Positions 42,595 through 52,104 of a stretch of DNA of 64,000 bases are shown one piece after another. Location of the stretch: positions 1,116,001 through 1,180,000 of the forward strand of contig NZ_JAJVKW010000001.1 in assembly GCF_024198255.1 (NCBI RefSeq). Reading direction: 5' to 3'. Below the pieces are notes generated by a model. The model was given only the letters and a program-made list of their open reading frames with translations, was not told where the DNA came from and made no database searches. Numbering within the stretch: the stretch's first letter is position 1; each line of letters opens with the position of its first letter. Source of the DNA: Myxococcus guangdongensis. Lineage in GTDB: Bacteria > Myxococcota > Myxococcia > Myxococcales > Myxococcaceae. The position numbers and the translations under genes were made by a program.

Positions 42595-45219
42595 CTAACG
42601 GCAGCGCGGCTGGCGCTTGAGCGAAACCGTCGTCGTGGCGATGGATTCTCCGGCCTCGGGCGCCGGGACCTCCACCTCCGCGTCGTTGTGGCAGCGCAGC
42701 TTCAGGATGAGCTGGCGCTCGTTCGGCGACACCTGCACCGTGGTGGGCGTCTCCCCCAGCTCCCGACTGCCCGCGAAGATGACCGCGCCGGCCGGCTTGG
42801 AGTCGATTCGCACCGACAGCTTGGACACCACGGGCTCCAGCTTGACCGACACCTCGGTCGGCCCCTCACCGGACGCTGACACGCGCTTGGACGTGGCCTT
42901 GTGCTGGGGGGCGCTCACCTCCACCACCCACGGGTCCGCGCCCACCGGAACGCCCTTGATGTACGCGTCCGTCTGGCCCTGCTCGCGCACGACCTTTCCG
43001 TCCACCTTCACCTGGGCGTCGGCGGGCTGGGTGGCGAGCACCAGCGACGCGGTGCGCACCAGGCTCTCCAGCACCACCTCCACCGGGATGACTTCCTTGC
43101 CGCTCTTGACCTCGAGCGTGCGGACGAAGGTCTTGTAGCCCTCCGCGCTGACCGTCACCATGACCTGGCCGGCCGTCACCTCGCGCAGCACCGACGTCCC
43201 CGGGCCCTCCACCGCGATGGGCTGGGTGTCCAGCAGCACCTGCACGCGGCCTCGCACCTCCGAGGGCACGCGCTGGAGGTCCAGCATCACGTAGCCCTGT
43301 CCCGGACGGGACAGCGCCCAACCCAGCCCACTGAGCACCAGCAAGGCCACCAGGCCGCCCACGGCGTACAGCACCCGCTTGTCCAGGCCGCGTCGGCCCA
43401 GCGCGGGCACCGCCGTCGTCGCGCGCTCCTCCTCCTCTTCCTCCTCGTGCATTACCGGGCGCGGAGGCGGCTTGGCCACCGGAGCGCCCGCGCCGAGCAT
43501 CGGAGGCGGCGCGGGAGGACGCGAGCCGCCCTGGAGCCCCTCGGTCAGCGCCTGGCGGGAGATGCCCTGCGACACGTCGGGCGGGAGCGCCGAGCGCGAA
43601 ATCCCCTGCGACACGTCGGGCGGCGTCTCGCGGACGATGCGCGGCAGCCCATCCCCACCGCCCCCTCGGCTGCCCCGGGGCGCCGACGCGGCGACCTCCG
43701 GCGGCACCAGCGTGGGCACCGTCGTCGAGGGGCGGACCACCGGCGGTCCGGACGGCGACAACACCGGCATGGACGCCTGGGACAGGCGCGGAGGCTGGGC
43801 CTGGGGCGGAGCCACCGGCAGCACGGCCGTCTTGCCCGTGGTGGGCTCGTCCTCGTCGTCGTCCTGGGTGCGCGTCTCCAGCGGGGTGATGGTGCGGCCC
43901 ACGTTGGCGCCCGGCTGCGTGGTGGGCTCCGGGCTGTCCTCGAAGACGTGGTCGCTGGAGACCAGCTGCGTGGCCTGGACCTCGTCCTCCTTCGGCGCGG
44001 GCGCGGCGGTGGCCGCCGTCAGCTTGGGCAGCGCGGCCAGCGTGGGCGAGCGGCGCACGCCTCCGGGCGACACGGCCCCCATGGTCGCGGTGGCGCGGGG
44101 CTGCGGGGCCACCGGCTGCACCACGGGCACGGCCACCGGCGGCGCCGCGGCGGGCGGCGGCGCGGACTGGTGGGAGGACGGCATGCTGCTGAAGCCGGCC
44201 GCGTCCAGCGCCGCGAGCATGCCGTCGGGGGGACGGATGTCGGCGTAGTCGGACAGGCGCTGCTTCTCGCGCTCCACTTCCTCCGCGAAGGTGGACTTCA
44301 TGTACTGCATGAGGTCCTTGCGGCCGAAGATGGTCTCGCTGGTGATGAGGAAGCGCTGCAGGTCGTCGCCCAGCTCGCTGGCGTACTGGTAGCGCTCGTC
44401 CACGTCCTTGGCGAGCGCGCGCATCACAATCTTCTCGAGGTTCTCCGGGATGCGCCGGTTGTACGTGGACGGAGAGGGGACCTCCGCCTTGCGCACCTTC
44501 TCCAGCACGCTGAAGTCGCTGTCGCCCACGAAGAGGCGCTCGCCCGTCAGCATCTCGTAGAGACACACGCCGATGGCGAACACGTCCGAGCGGCGGTCCA
44601 GCGGCAGGCCGCGGATCTGCTCCGGGCTCATGTAACCGAACTTGCCCTTGAGGATGCCGGCCTGCGTCTTGGTCGCCTTGCCCGCGGCCTTGGCGATGCC
44701 GAAGTCGATGACCTTGACCTCGCCCTCGAAGGACAACAGGACGTTCTGCGGCGAGATGTCGCGGTGGACGATGTTCATGTCCCGCCCCATCCCGTCCTTC
44801 TTCCGGTGGGCGTAGTCCAGGCCCTCGCACATCTTGGAGATGCAGAACGCCACCAGCGGCACCGGCGCCGGCTCCCCCTTCTTCCGGCAGCGGTCGAAGA
44901 TGGCCCGCATGTCCTTGCCGGGGATGTACTCCATCGAAATGAAGTAGCTGCTGGCGATCTGCCCCAGCTCGTAGATCTGGGCGATGTTGGCGTGGCTCAG
45001 CTGGACGCTGATCTTCGCCTCATCGATGAACATCGAGATGAACTCTTCGTCCTCCGCGATGTTCGGCAGGATGCGCTTGATGGCCACGAGCCGCTCGAAG
45101 CCGCTCGCGCCGAACTGCTTGCCGCGCCACACCTCCGCCATGCCGCCAATGTTGATGCGGTCCAGAAGGAGGTACTTCCCAAATGGAATGGGCTGCCGCT
45201 TCGGTTGAGAGGTCGTCAC
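42595..45219 (-). CDS. membrane Ser/Thr kinase with PEGA domains
   Basis: 874 residues from GTG 45219. Kinase domain at about 14-290 with variant glycine loop INIGGMAEVW, VAIKRI lysine, HRDISPQN catalytic loop (Lys replaced by Ser, common in myxobacterial kinases) and DFG. A Pro/Ala-rich linker (about 340-600) has repeats of PDVSQGISR. One transmembrane helix at about 616-638 is followed by PEGA-type beta repeats (SKPAGAVIFAGSRELGETPT) to the C-terminus, which should lie in the periplasm and sense the envelope. Precedes the AAA ATPase. Confidence 0.92.
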   Translation of the reverse strand: MTTSQPKRQPIPFGKYLLLDRINIGGMAEVWRGKQFGASGFERLVAIKRILPNIAEDEEFISMFIDEAKISVQLSHANIAQIYELGQIASSYFISMEYIPGKDMRAIFDRCRKKGEPAPVPLVAFCISKMCEGLDYAHRKKDGMGRDMNIVHRDISPQNVLLSFEGEVKVIDFGIAKAAGKATKTQAGILKGKFGYMSPEQIRGLPLDRRSDVFAIGVCLYEMLTGERLFVGDSDFSVLEKVRKAEVPSPSTYNRRIPENLEKIVMRALAKDVDERYQYASELGDDLQRFLITSETIFGRKDLMQYMKSTFAEEVEREKQRLSDYADIRPPDGMLAALDAAGFSSMPSSHQSAPPPAAAPPVAVPVVQPVAPQPRATATMGAVSPGGVRRSPTLAALPKLTAATAAPAPKEDEVQATQLVSSDHVFEDSPEPTTQPGANVGRTITPLETRTQDDDEDEPTTGKTAVLPVAPPQAQPPRLSQASMPVLSPSGPPVVRPSTTVPTLVPPEVAASAPRGSRGGGGDGLPRIVRETPPDVSQGISRSALPPDVSQGISRQALTEGLQGGSRPPAPPPMLGAGAPVAKPPPRPVMHEEEEEEERATTAVPALGRRGLDKRVLYAVGGLVALLVLSGLGWALSRPGQGYVMLDLQRVPSEVRGRVQVLLDTQPIAVEGPGTSVLREVTAGQVMVTVSAEGYKTFVRTLEVKSGKEVIPVEVVLESLVRTASLVLATQPADAQVKVDGKVVREQGQTDAYIKGVPVGADPWVVEVSAPQHKATSKRVSASGEGPTEVSVKLEPVVSKLSVRIDSKPAGAVIFAGSRELGETPTTVQVSPNERQLILKLRCHNDAEVEVPAPEAGESIATTTVSLKRQPRCR

Positions 45220-45339
45220 GTGGGGGAGGGTCCGTTCAACGCGAGCCTAGCGATCGCCCGTCCGCAGGGTCAACCACACGGCACCTCCCCACGCGCCCTC
45301 CAGGCGAGCAGGCAACAGGCGCGTAGCAGCGCGTTTTTC

Positions 45340-46122
45340 TCAAGGTTGGAGACTGGAGGTGCTCCCCGCGTCCGCGCCGACATCCGTGGAGGGGGGCTCG
45401 GCGTCACGGAAGGCGTTGCCCGGCTCGGGGGCCTCGTCGCCCAGGGCGGGCTGCACGAGCAGGAAGCGCGCCTGTCCCCCGACGGAGAGCACCTCGGGGG
45501 GACCGAAGCGCGTCTCCGCGGCCAGGCCCACCAGCGTCACCCACGCGCCCTTGCGCTCGGGGGCCACGCAATACAGGAGCGTGCCGGGGCGCACCCCTGG
45601 GGCGTCCCGCACCGGGCCCTCGCAGTCCTTTCGGACCTGGAGGGTATACCCGGCGAGCTGCTCCCCCCGCACCAGGTAGGGCGGGCGGCCGAGCTGCTCC
45701 AGGAAGGACTGGAGCACCCGGGGGTCCTCCACGACGGCGTCCTGGGTGGACTGCTCCTGGGCCAGCTTCTGGAAGCGCTGGATGGCCATGGAGGCCGCGT
45801 CCGTGGGGTCGATGGGGATGCGGCTCTCCGCGAGCATCAGGTCGAAGAAGAGCGCGCCCACCAGGAGGATGGGCAAGAGCCGGTAGCCCTTGAAGTCGTC
45901 GGCCTTGCCCCGCGCGAGCCCGCCGACGATGACCACGCCCAGGGCGAGGGCCGCCAGGGTGAGCACCACCGCGGGCCGCACCGGCGAGGGCAGCTCGATG
46001 AGGGCGGACACATCCGCGCTCCGGGCGCGCACGGCGTCCGCGAGGTCTCCTCCGTAGATCCAGGCGAGTGCGGCCAGGCTGAGCAGGTTGCCCAGCAGCG
46101 TCTTACGGGAGGGAAGCGTCAT
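45340..46122 (-). CDS. membrane protein of ABC operon, unknown function
   Basis: 260 residues from ATG 46122, which overlaps the permease stop by 4 bp. Three hydrophobic segments (about residues 7-22, 48-66, 77-93) are followed by a soluble region with a Cys pair (RKDCEGP, LLYCVAPERKGAW) and an acidic/Ser-rich tail. Unknown family, but the strict coupling suggests it is part of the MacB-type transporter. Confidence 0.78.
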   Translation of the reverse strand: MTLPSRKTLLGNLLSLAALAWIYGGDLADAVRARSADVSALIELPSPVRPAVVLTLAALALGVVIVGGLARGKADDFKGYRLLPILLVGALFFDLMLAESRIPIDPTDAASMAIQRFQKLAQEQSTQDAVVEDPRVLQSFLEQLGRPPYLVRGEQLAGYTLQVRKDCEGPVRDAPGVRPGTLLYCVAPERKGAWVTLVGLAAETRFGPPEVLSVGGQARFLLVQPALGDEAPEPGNAFRDAEPPSTDVGADAGSTSSLQP

Positions 46123-47399
46123 CCTGCGAGCGTCCGTGCGGGGTCGGTGGCGGCGGCGCGCCGGCTGGGGAAGTAGGCCCCGGCCAACGCGGCCAGGAGT
46201 CCCAGTACCACACCCCCGAGCACCACGGGCCAAGGGAAGGAGAAGAAGCTGTCCGGCTTGTACGGGAAGTTGGGCAGGTAGCTGGCGGCGAGCCGGTTGA
46301 CGGCGAGGGACGCGGCGAGCGCCACCCCGGTGCCAATGGTGCCCCCGGCGAGCCCCACCACGGCGGCCTCGGCCAACACAATCGCCCGGATGTCCGAGCG
46401 CGACGCGCCCACCGCCTGCATCACGCCAATCTCCTTGGCGCGCGCGCGCACCGAGGCCGACAGCGCGTGGGCGATGTTCACGGCCGCCAGGAAGCAGATG
46501 AGGATGGACAACAGCGCCAGCGCGGACGTGGTGAGCGCCACCGCGGCGCCGGTGTTCTCCGCCATGCGCCGCTCCTGGTCGTCGATTTCCAGCCCCATGC
46601 CCTTCACCGCGTCCACCAGCGCGGGCACGTGGGACGGGTCCTTCGCCACCAGCGTCACGCCCGAGTAGCTGTCCGCGTCCACGCCCGCCGCGCGGTTGAT
46701 GCGCACCGCGGTCTCCAGGGGAATGGTGATGCCGGCGAACATGGCGCGGTCGGACGCGCCCACCACCTGCGTCTGCGCGGACGTGGCGGGGCCGGTGGCG
46801 GACTGGGACACGTAGGAGCGGTTGAACTCCACCGGGAAGCCGAAGCCGACAATCATGTTCGCGGACAGCTGCGGCAGCTTGCGCGCGGGGGCGAAGGTCT
46901 TGTTGTACAGCTCGAGCAGGCGCGTGGACACGAGCGCGGGGATGGGCTGGCCCTCGCCGGGGTCCTTGAACTCGCCCATCTGCACGTCGCCCTTCACGAG
47001 CGCCGGCTCCACGCCCATGGCCAGCACCTCCATGCCCATGCGCAATTTGGTGCCGAAGAAGACGCCGTCGTAGCGCGTCACCGCGGGCACGCGCACGTTC
47101 ATCTTCCGGTACGCGGACTCCACGCCGGGCAGCGCGGTGAGCCGCTCCACTGCCTCCCGGTCCAGCTTGCCGCCGCCGAGCAGCGAGCCCAGCGACACCG
47201 ACGAGGGCACCACGTCCACCAGCCGCGCGTCGGTGGGGAAGATCTTCTCGCGGATGACCGCGCCCACGCCCAGGCCCAGGCCGATGAAGAACACGAGCGT
47301 GCCCACGCCCATGGCCACGCCGAAGGCGGAGAAGAACGCGCCCCGGCGCTCGCGCGCGAGGCTCAGCCGCACCAGTCGAGACAGCGCGTCCAGCCTCAC
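46119..47399 (-). CDS. FtsX/MacB-type ABC transporter permease
   Basis: 426 residues from GTG 47399. An N-terminal transmembrane helix (about 22-44), a periplasmic domain of about 220 residues, and three C-terminal helices around the FtsX domain (SASVRARAKEIGVMQAVGASRSD is the coupling loop). This is the MacB/LolC-like layout used for lipoprotein release or mechanotransmission across the periplasm. Overlaps both neighbours by 4 bp. Confidence 0.9.
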   Translation of the reverse strand: MRLDALSRLVRLSLARERRGAFFSAFGVAMGVGTLVFFIGLGLGVGAVIREKIFPTDARLVDVVPSSVSLGSLLGGGKLDREAVERLTALPGVESAYRKMNVRVPAVTRYDGVFFGTKLRMGMEVLAMGVEPALVKGDVQMGEFKDPGEGQPIPALVSTRLLELYNKTFAPARKLPQLSANMIVGFGFPVEFNRSYVSQSATGPATSAQTQVVGASDRAMFAGITIPLETAVRINRAAGVDADSYSGVTLVAKDPSHVPALVDAVKGMGLEIDDQERRMAENTGAAVALTTSALALLSILICFLAAVNIAHALSASVRARAKEIGVMQAVGASRSDIRAIVLAEAAVVGLAGGTIGTGVALAASLAVNRLAASYLPNFPYKPDSFFSFPWPVVLGGVVLGLLAALAGAYFPSRRAAATDPARTLAG

Positions 47400-48097
47400 G
47401 GGACACCTCCCGAGGCCACCTGGGGCGTGGCGCGCTCCTCCACGAGCTTGCCCTCCTTGAGCCGCAGCACGCGCCTGGCGGCGGCGCTCATCCGGTCCTC
47501 GTGGGTGACGGCCAGCACGGTGAGCCCCTCTTTGTGCAGCTCGCGGAACAACTGGATGACGCCGTCACCGGTGGCCGAGTCCAGGTTGCCGGTAGGCTCG
47601 TCGCACAGGAGCAGCTTCGGGCCGCCGTAGAGCGCGCGGGCGATGGCCACGCGTTGACGCTCGCCGCCCGACAGGCGCACCGGCGCGCGGTCCTTCTTGG
47701 CGCCCAGGCCCACGCGCTCGAGCAGCGCCTCCGCGCGCTTGACGGCCTCCGGCGTGCGAGGGCCGAAGTACGAGGGGAGCAGCACGTTCTCCAGCGCGGA
47801 CAGGTTGGGGATGAGGTGGAAGGACTGGAAGACGAAGCCCACGTGCGTGTTGCGGAAGCGCGCGAGCGCGGCGTCCTTCAAGCCGCTGAGCGTCACGCCG
47901 CCCACCTTCACCTCGCCCCGGTAGTCGATGTCCAGGCCGCCCAACAGGTGCAGCAGCGTGGACTTGCCGCTGCCGGACGGGCCCACCACCGCGACGAAGT
48001 CTCCGTCGTCCACGTCGAGGGACATCCCGTCGAGCACCCGCACCCGGGTGCCATCGCCATCGATGTATTCCTTGGTGACGTCTCGGGCTTGAATCAC
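47396..48097 (-). CDS. LolD/MacB-type ABC ATP-binding protein
   Basis: 233 residues from GTG 48097. Walker A GPSGSGKST, signature LSGGERQRVAIARAL, Walker B LLLCDEPTGNLDS and switch His in TVLAVTHEDR. It matches the FtsE/LolD/MacB group that pairs with FtsX-type permeases such as the next gene. Overlaps the upstream lipoprotein gene as GTGA. Confidence 0.95.
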   Translation of the reverse strand: MIQARDVTKEYIDGDGTRVRVLDGMSLDVDDGDFVAVVGPSGSGKSTLLHLLGGLDIDYRGEVKVGGVTLSGLKDAALARFRNTHVGFVFQSFHLIPNLSALENVLLPSYFGPRTPEAVKRAEALLERVGLGAKKDRAPVRLSGGERQRVAIARALYGGPKLLLCDEPTGNLDSATGDGVIQLFRELHKEGLTVLAVTHEDRMSAAARRVLRLKEGKLVEERATPQVASGGVP

Positions 48098-49752
48098 GGA
48101 GTGGCCGGCTGGGTCGTGGTGGAGGACGGAGCCGTCGGGGTGAGGCGCAGCGACAGCTCGGCCTGGAGCGCGCGCTCCTTGCGCGACACCGCCAGCGTCA
48201 CCGCGCGCAGGTCATCGGTGGCCTCCAGCCAGCGCACGGTGGTGGCCTTGATGGCGAAGCCGCCGATGCCCCACGCCTCCGACGGAAGGTTCTTCACCGA
48301 GTCCGACAGGCGCCGCAAATCGAGCACCGCGCTGAAGGCGGCGTCCTTGCCCACGTCCTTCAGGTCCGCGGCCACCTGGCCCTCCGCGGCCTTCTGGGTG
48401 AGCGCGGCGAGCGAGGCCTCGAGCTGCGACTGGGGCGAGGCCACCAGCAGCTTGCCGTTGGGCGCGAGCGCGAAGTGGGCGCCCTCCCCCGCTCGGTAGG
48501 ACGTGAGGTAGACGCGCTGGCCCTTCAGGTCGGAGGCCTCCACCTTGGCGCCGAAGTCGGTGGCGAGCTGGGGCAGCTTCTCCAGCATCCCCTTCGTGCG
48601 CTCCGGGTTCTCCAAATCGGACAGGGCGACGAGGTTCACGAAGCGGAACGGGTTGGTGCGGCGCAGGTCCAACGCGGGCATGCCCGCGCCCAGCTGCACC
48701 TTGGGCGACAGGGAGACACCCAGCACCGTGCCCGGCTTGAAGTTGTCGAGCACCTCCGCCTTCACGTCGAGCCCGCTCTTCTGCACCGCACGCGTCAGGT
48801 AGTCGCCGACGAGGTAGGGCCACACGCCGTCCAGGTGCGACGGGTCTCCCTGGAAGCGCGCGACGAGGAAGCTGTCGGGGGGCAAGAAGCCGCGCAGGTC
48901 CACGGCGTCCTTCACCGGGTCCAACGCCGCGAGTGACGGCTTGGTGTCCGGCCACGGCGCGTCCGCGTGCACGGTGAGGGCGCGGTCCTCGACGAGGCCG
49001 GTGAGGGTGAGGCCCTGCACCGTGCCCGCGGGCACCAGCAGTCCCGCGCCGCCGGGGAGGTACACATGGAAGTCGCGCTTGGAGGGCAGCCGCGCGAGGG
49101 ACGCGGTGAGGACGGGCTCCTTCGTGAGGGCCTTGTCCTCGGGCTGCGTGGCCAGGGGCCGCAGCGACGCGACGGATGGGCCCACGCCCAGGAGGGCGAA
49201 CTGGCCGCCGTCGATGAAGAAGAGGCCCAGCGCGGCGGTCGTCGAGCCAGGGCGGCTGAAGGTGACGAGCTTGCCGCCCGCGCCGCCTTCTTCCTTCCGC
49301 TCGGAGGCGCCCAGGCGGGTGCGCGCGAAGCCGGCGAAGGTCTCCTCGAGCTTCTGCGCGTCCTTGACGCCGACGACGGAGACGGCGCGGTTGTCACCGA
49401 GGAAGGCCGCGCCGGCGCCCTTCTCCGGGGCGAGTCCGGCGGCCTCCAGGGCCTGGCGGCTGCGCAGGTCCACGCCCACCTGGCGCATCACCGCGTTCAC
49501 GTAGCCCTCCGCGGAGGAGAAGCTCTGCAGCTGCGCGGCGAAGGAGGCGACCTTCAGGTGCTGGAAGCGCGCGAGCTTCTCGCCCAGGGCCCCGAGGTCA
49601 TGGATGACGACGGACGCCTGCGCGTCGCGGGGCAGGTAGCGCGCCGGGCCGGAGGCACTCGGGGCCACGGGGCCCTGGTCCTTGCCACAGCGCGAGCAGC
49701 CCGCGACGGCGAGCAGGAGGAGGAGGGTCGGAAGCCAAGCTCGGCGGAACAT
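48094..49752 (-). CDS. lipoprotein (DUF3352-like) of ABC operon
   Basis: 552 residues from ATG 49752. Lipobox LAVAGC. The body starts ARYLPRDAQASVVIHDLGAL, a pattern like DUF3352 proteins, and alternates strands and helices with no membrane segment. First gene of the four-gene coupled ABC unit, so it may be a cargo or periplasmic partner of the MacB-like transporter. Function not known. Confidence 0.8.
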   Translation of the reverse strand: MFRRAWLPTLLLLLAVAGCSRCGKDQGPVAPSASGPARYLPRDAQASVVIHDLGALGEKLARFQHLKVASFAAQLQSFSSAEGYVNAVMRQVGVDLRSRQALEAAGLAPEKGAGAAFLGDNRAVSVVGVKDAQKLEETFAGFARTRLGASERKEEGGAGGKLVTFSRPGSTTAALGLFFIDGGQFALLGVGPSVASLRPLATQPEDKALTKEPVLTASLARLPSKRDFHVYLPGGAGLLVPAGTVQGLTLTGLVEDRALTVHADAPWPDTKPSLAALDPVKDAVDLRGFLPPDSFLVARFQGDPSHLDGVWPYLVGDYLTRAVQKSGLDVKAEVLDNFKPGTVLGVSLSPKVQLGAGMPALDLRRTNPFRFVNLVALSDLENPERTKGMLEKLPQLATDFGAKVEASDLKGQRVYLTSYRAGEGAHFALAPNGKLLVASPQSQLEASLAALTQKAAEGQVAADLKDVGKDAAFSAVLDLRRLSDSVKNLPSEAWGIGGFAIKATTVRWLEATDDLRAVTLAVSRKERALQAELSLRLTPTAPSSTTTQPATP

Positions 49753-49894
49753 GACGGCAGGACAGGACGGCTGGGCCGGAGAGTCAATGGAATCCTGTGC
49801 GGGGCGGATGTCCGCCACCCCGACGAGGAGGCCGGATGACGGCCAGCCAACGTCCCACGTCTGGCCGCCCCCTTGCCCTGACGCCCCGAGCCGC

Positions 49895-51694
49895 TCAGGG
49901 CTTGTAGGTCAGCTCCGCGATGACGTAGCCCGGCTTCCACTGGTAGGGGAACGGGAGGATGTGCAGCGGACGCATCTCCACCTTGGAGTCATCGAAGTGC
50001 CAGGTGTGGACGTCGATGTAGTAGCGCGGGCGGACCTGCTCCACGTACCGGGCGATGGGCGTCGTGCGGTCCAGCGTGAAGCGCCCCGCCTCGTCGTTCG
50101 CGAGCCCATCCAGGTTGAGCACGGCGCCGGGGAACAGCATGCCGAGCGCTCCACAGCTGAAGCAGGCCACCCGCTCCCCGGGCTGGAGCTGGACGTTCTG
50201 CTTCAGCCAGAGGCCCGCGCGAATCATCGTGTGCTGCCAGGCCTGGGAGTTCTCGTCGAAGGTCGCGAAGGGCTGCAGCGCGGAGAGCTTGCGGTACTCC
50301 CGGGGGACCCGCGCGATGAACACCGCCAGCGCGCTGGCGACCAGCACCCCACCGAGCGTGGCGACGAGCACGGACGGCGCCTTCCACGAGGACTGCTCGC
50401 GCCGCGCCTGCCTCGCGCGCTCCATCGTCGACAGCCCTCGGGCCACCGCCAGCCCCAATGACACCGAGATGAGGACCGGCAGGTCGAAGAGGTACCAGAT
50501 GTAATACGAGTCCTCGCCGGGCCGCCGCGTCGCGATGAGCGCGCCCTGCGCGACGCACGCGGCGAGGATGCCCGCGGTGAGCACCGCCAGCAGCATGACG
50601 ACGAGCGCCCCGGGGCCCGGGGAGCCGTCGCGTGAACGCCGCGCCTGGACCGCCGCCATCACCCCGGCAGCCATCAGGGCCGCGAGCGCCACGACGGTGA
50701 GGGCCAACCAGAGCGAGCCCTGGCGCGAGTTCGTCACCAGGAGCCCCGCATCCACCTGGGGCACGAACATCTTGCTGGGCAACCCCACGGCGAAGGTGAA
50801 CACGGCCTTCAGATACGCCCAGCCCTGGTTCGAGACGACGTCCCAGGTGATGGGCGCGGAGTGTGAGCCGAGGGCCTTCACGCGCGCGGACATCGGCAGC
50901 GGGTGTCCGAACGCGAGGGTGGCGTAGCCGAACCACAGCACGAGCGGCAAGACGAACGAGGCGAGCAGGACCCCAGGCCGCCTCCAGCGCCAGAGCGCCA
51001 TCAGCCCCACGACGCCGAGGACGACGAGCGTCGTCGGGAGCATGCGGCACAGCAGCAGCGCGGAGAGGCTCAAGCCCACCCACATCGAGAGCCGCCGGCG
51101 CTCGACCGGAGTGGACGCCTGGGCCGTGGCGATGAGCAACACGCCCGCCAGGACGAAGGACGTCAGCGCGTTCTCCTTGAGCGTCATCGAGTTGAGCAGG
51201 ACGGTGCCCCGCGTGAAGTAGAAGAGCCCCGCCACCACCGCCGCCCCACGCTGCACCCACTGGAGCCACGCAGCGCGCGCGTCGACCGCGCGCAACACCA
51301 CGCACGTGATGAGCACGCTGGTGAGCACATGGAGCACCAGGCCCATCATCATCGCGCCGCGGAAGAAGGACTCGAAGTCGGAGAAGAAGACGGCCAGCCC
51401 GGCCAATACCAGCTCGTACATCGGCTGGAAGCCATAGCTCGGCGTGATGCCATCGAAGGTGAAGAACAGCTTCGACTTGAAGTGAAATGCCGGCAGCAAA
51501 TAGTAGAAGCTGTCGTCTTGAATCGACGCCGCCAGCTCATGGAAGTTGCTGTCGCGCACCCGCGCCATCAATTGAGGCAGCGCCACGGCCATGACCAGGA
51601 CGACGGCCCCGATGGCCACCAGCGAGGGACTGAATGCCAACCCCCGGCTTCGCGTGGCGTCAGATGAAGGAATGCGCAGCTCGGTATCACCCAT
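49895..51694 (-). CDS. polytopic membrane protein, glycosyltransferase-like
   Basis: 599 residues from ATG 51694. About eleven membrane segments with short charged loops; an early periplasmic loop holds Asp-rich ELAASIQDDSFYYLLPAF, in the place where GT-C glycosyltransferases (PMT/ArnT type) keep catalytic acids. A soluble C-terminal part has CFSCGALGMLFPG. The GT-C assignment rests on layout and not on a complete motif. Stand-alone gene. Confidence 0.65.
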   Translation of the reverse strand: MGDTELRIPSSDATRSRGLAFSPSLVAIGAVVLVMAVALPQLMARVRDSNFHELAASIQDDSFYYLLPAFHFKSKLFFTFDGITPSYGFQPMYELVLAGLAVFFSDFESFFRGAMMMGLVLHVLTSVLITCVVLRAVDARAAWLQWVQRGAAVVAGLFYFTRGTVLLNSMTLKENALTSFVLAGVLLIATAQASTPVERRRLSMWVGLSLSALLLCRMLPTTLVVLGVVGLMALWRWRRPGVLLASFVLPLVLWFGYATLAFGHPLPMSARVKALGSHSAPITWDVVSNQGWAYLKAVFTFAVGLPSKMFVPQVDAGLLVTNSRQGSLWLALTVVALAALMAAGVMAAVQARRSRDGSPGPGALVVMLLAVLTAGILAACVAQGALIATRRPGEDSYYIWYLFDLPVLISVSLGLAVARGLSTMERARQARREQSSWKAPSVLVATLGGVLVASALAVFIARVPREYRKLSALQPFATFDENSQAWQHTMIRAGLWLKQNVQLQPGERVACFSCGALGMLFPGAVLNLDGLANDEAGRFTLDRTTPIARYVEQVRPRYYIDVHTWHFDDSKVEMRPLHILPFPYQWKPGYVIAELTYKP

Positions 51695-52104
51695 GAAAGA
51701 CTGTCCCACGCCCCTCGATTCCGGGGCACAAACTCTTGACGCCGCCACATACCACGACAGCCCTCAAAGATACGCATGCATCGCCTCGGGTCGCGCCGCC
51801 CGAGGAGGAACGGCCCGATGGCGTCATGACCTAGCGACGCATCGCGAGGGCCTCCCACCCGCTGTTTGCCATTCCTGGCATCCGCGCCGGACTCGTGAGT
51901 GGCGCCGACGAGCCCTCGACCTGCCGCCTGTTCGTCGAGCAAGGGCCGCCGGCCGGGTGGCAGCGGGGCTCCGGCCGCCGGTTCACCCTCGACGCGCGAC
52001 CCAGGCGCGAAGCCCGATGCCCTCCGCACCCGCGCTCGCGAGGAACACGCCGTCAGGCGTCACGGCGAGCGGAGCGAATGTCACGCCTGCCCGGGCACGG
52101 GCCT
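51695..52104. other. intergenic region with possible gene remnant
   Basis: 410 bp without a supported gene. On the - strand, 52117 to 51983 reads 44 codons and a stop in one frame that look protein-like: [20 protein letters not shown], then PDGVFLASAGAEGIGLRAWV. This resembles one blade of a beta-propeller-type protein. It has no start codon or ribosome site and overlaps the end of the next gene in another frame, so at best it is a remnant. Confidence 0.4.

Noticed and set aside
45326-45338. GC-rich bases followed by five T as a terminator
   Set aside because: The possible stem is only about 4 bp, and no + strand gene ends there.
42901-46176. 1091-codon + strand open frame
   Set aside because: Antisense to the PEGA kinase and ABC operon; only His/Arg/Leu/Gly-rich low-information sequence.
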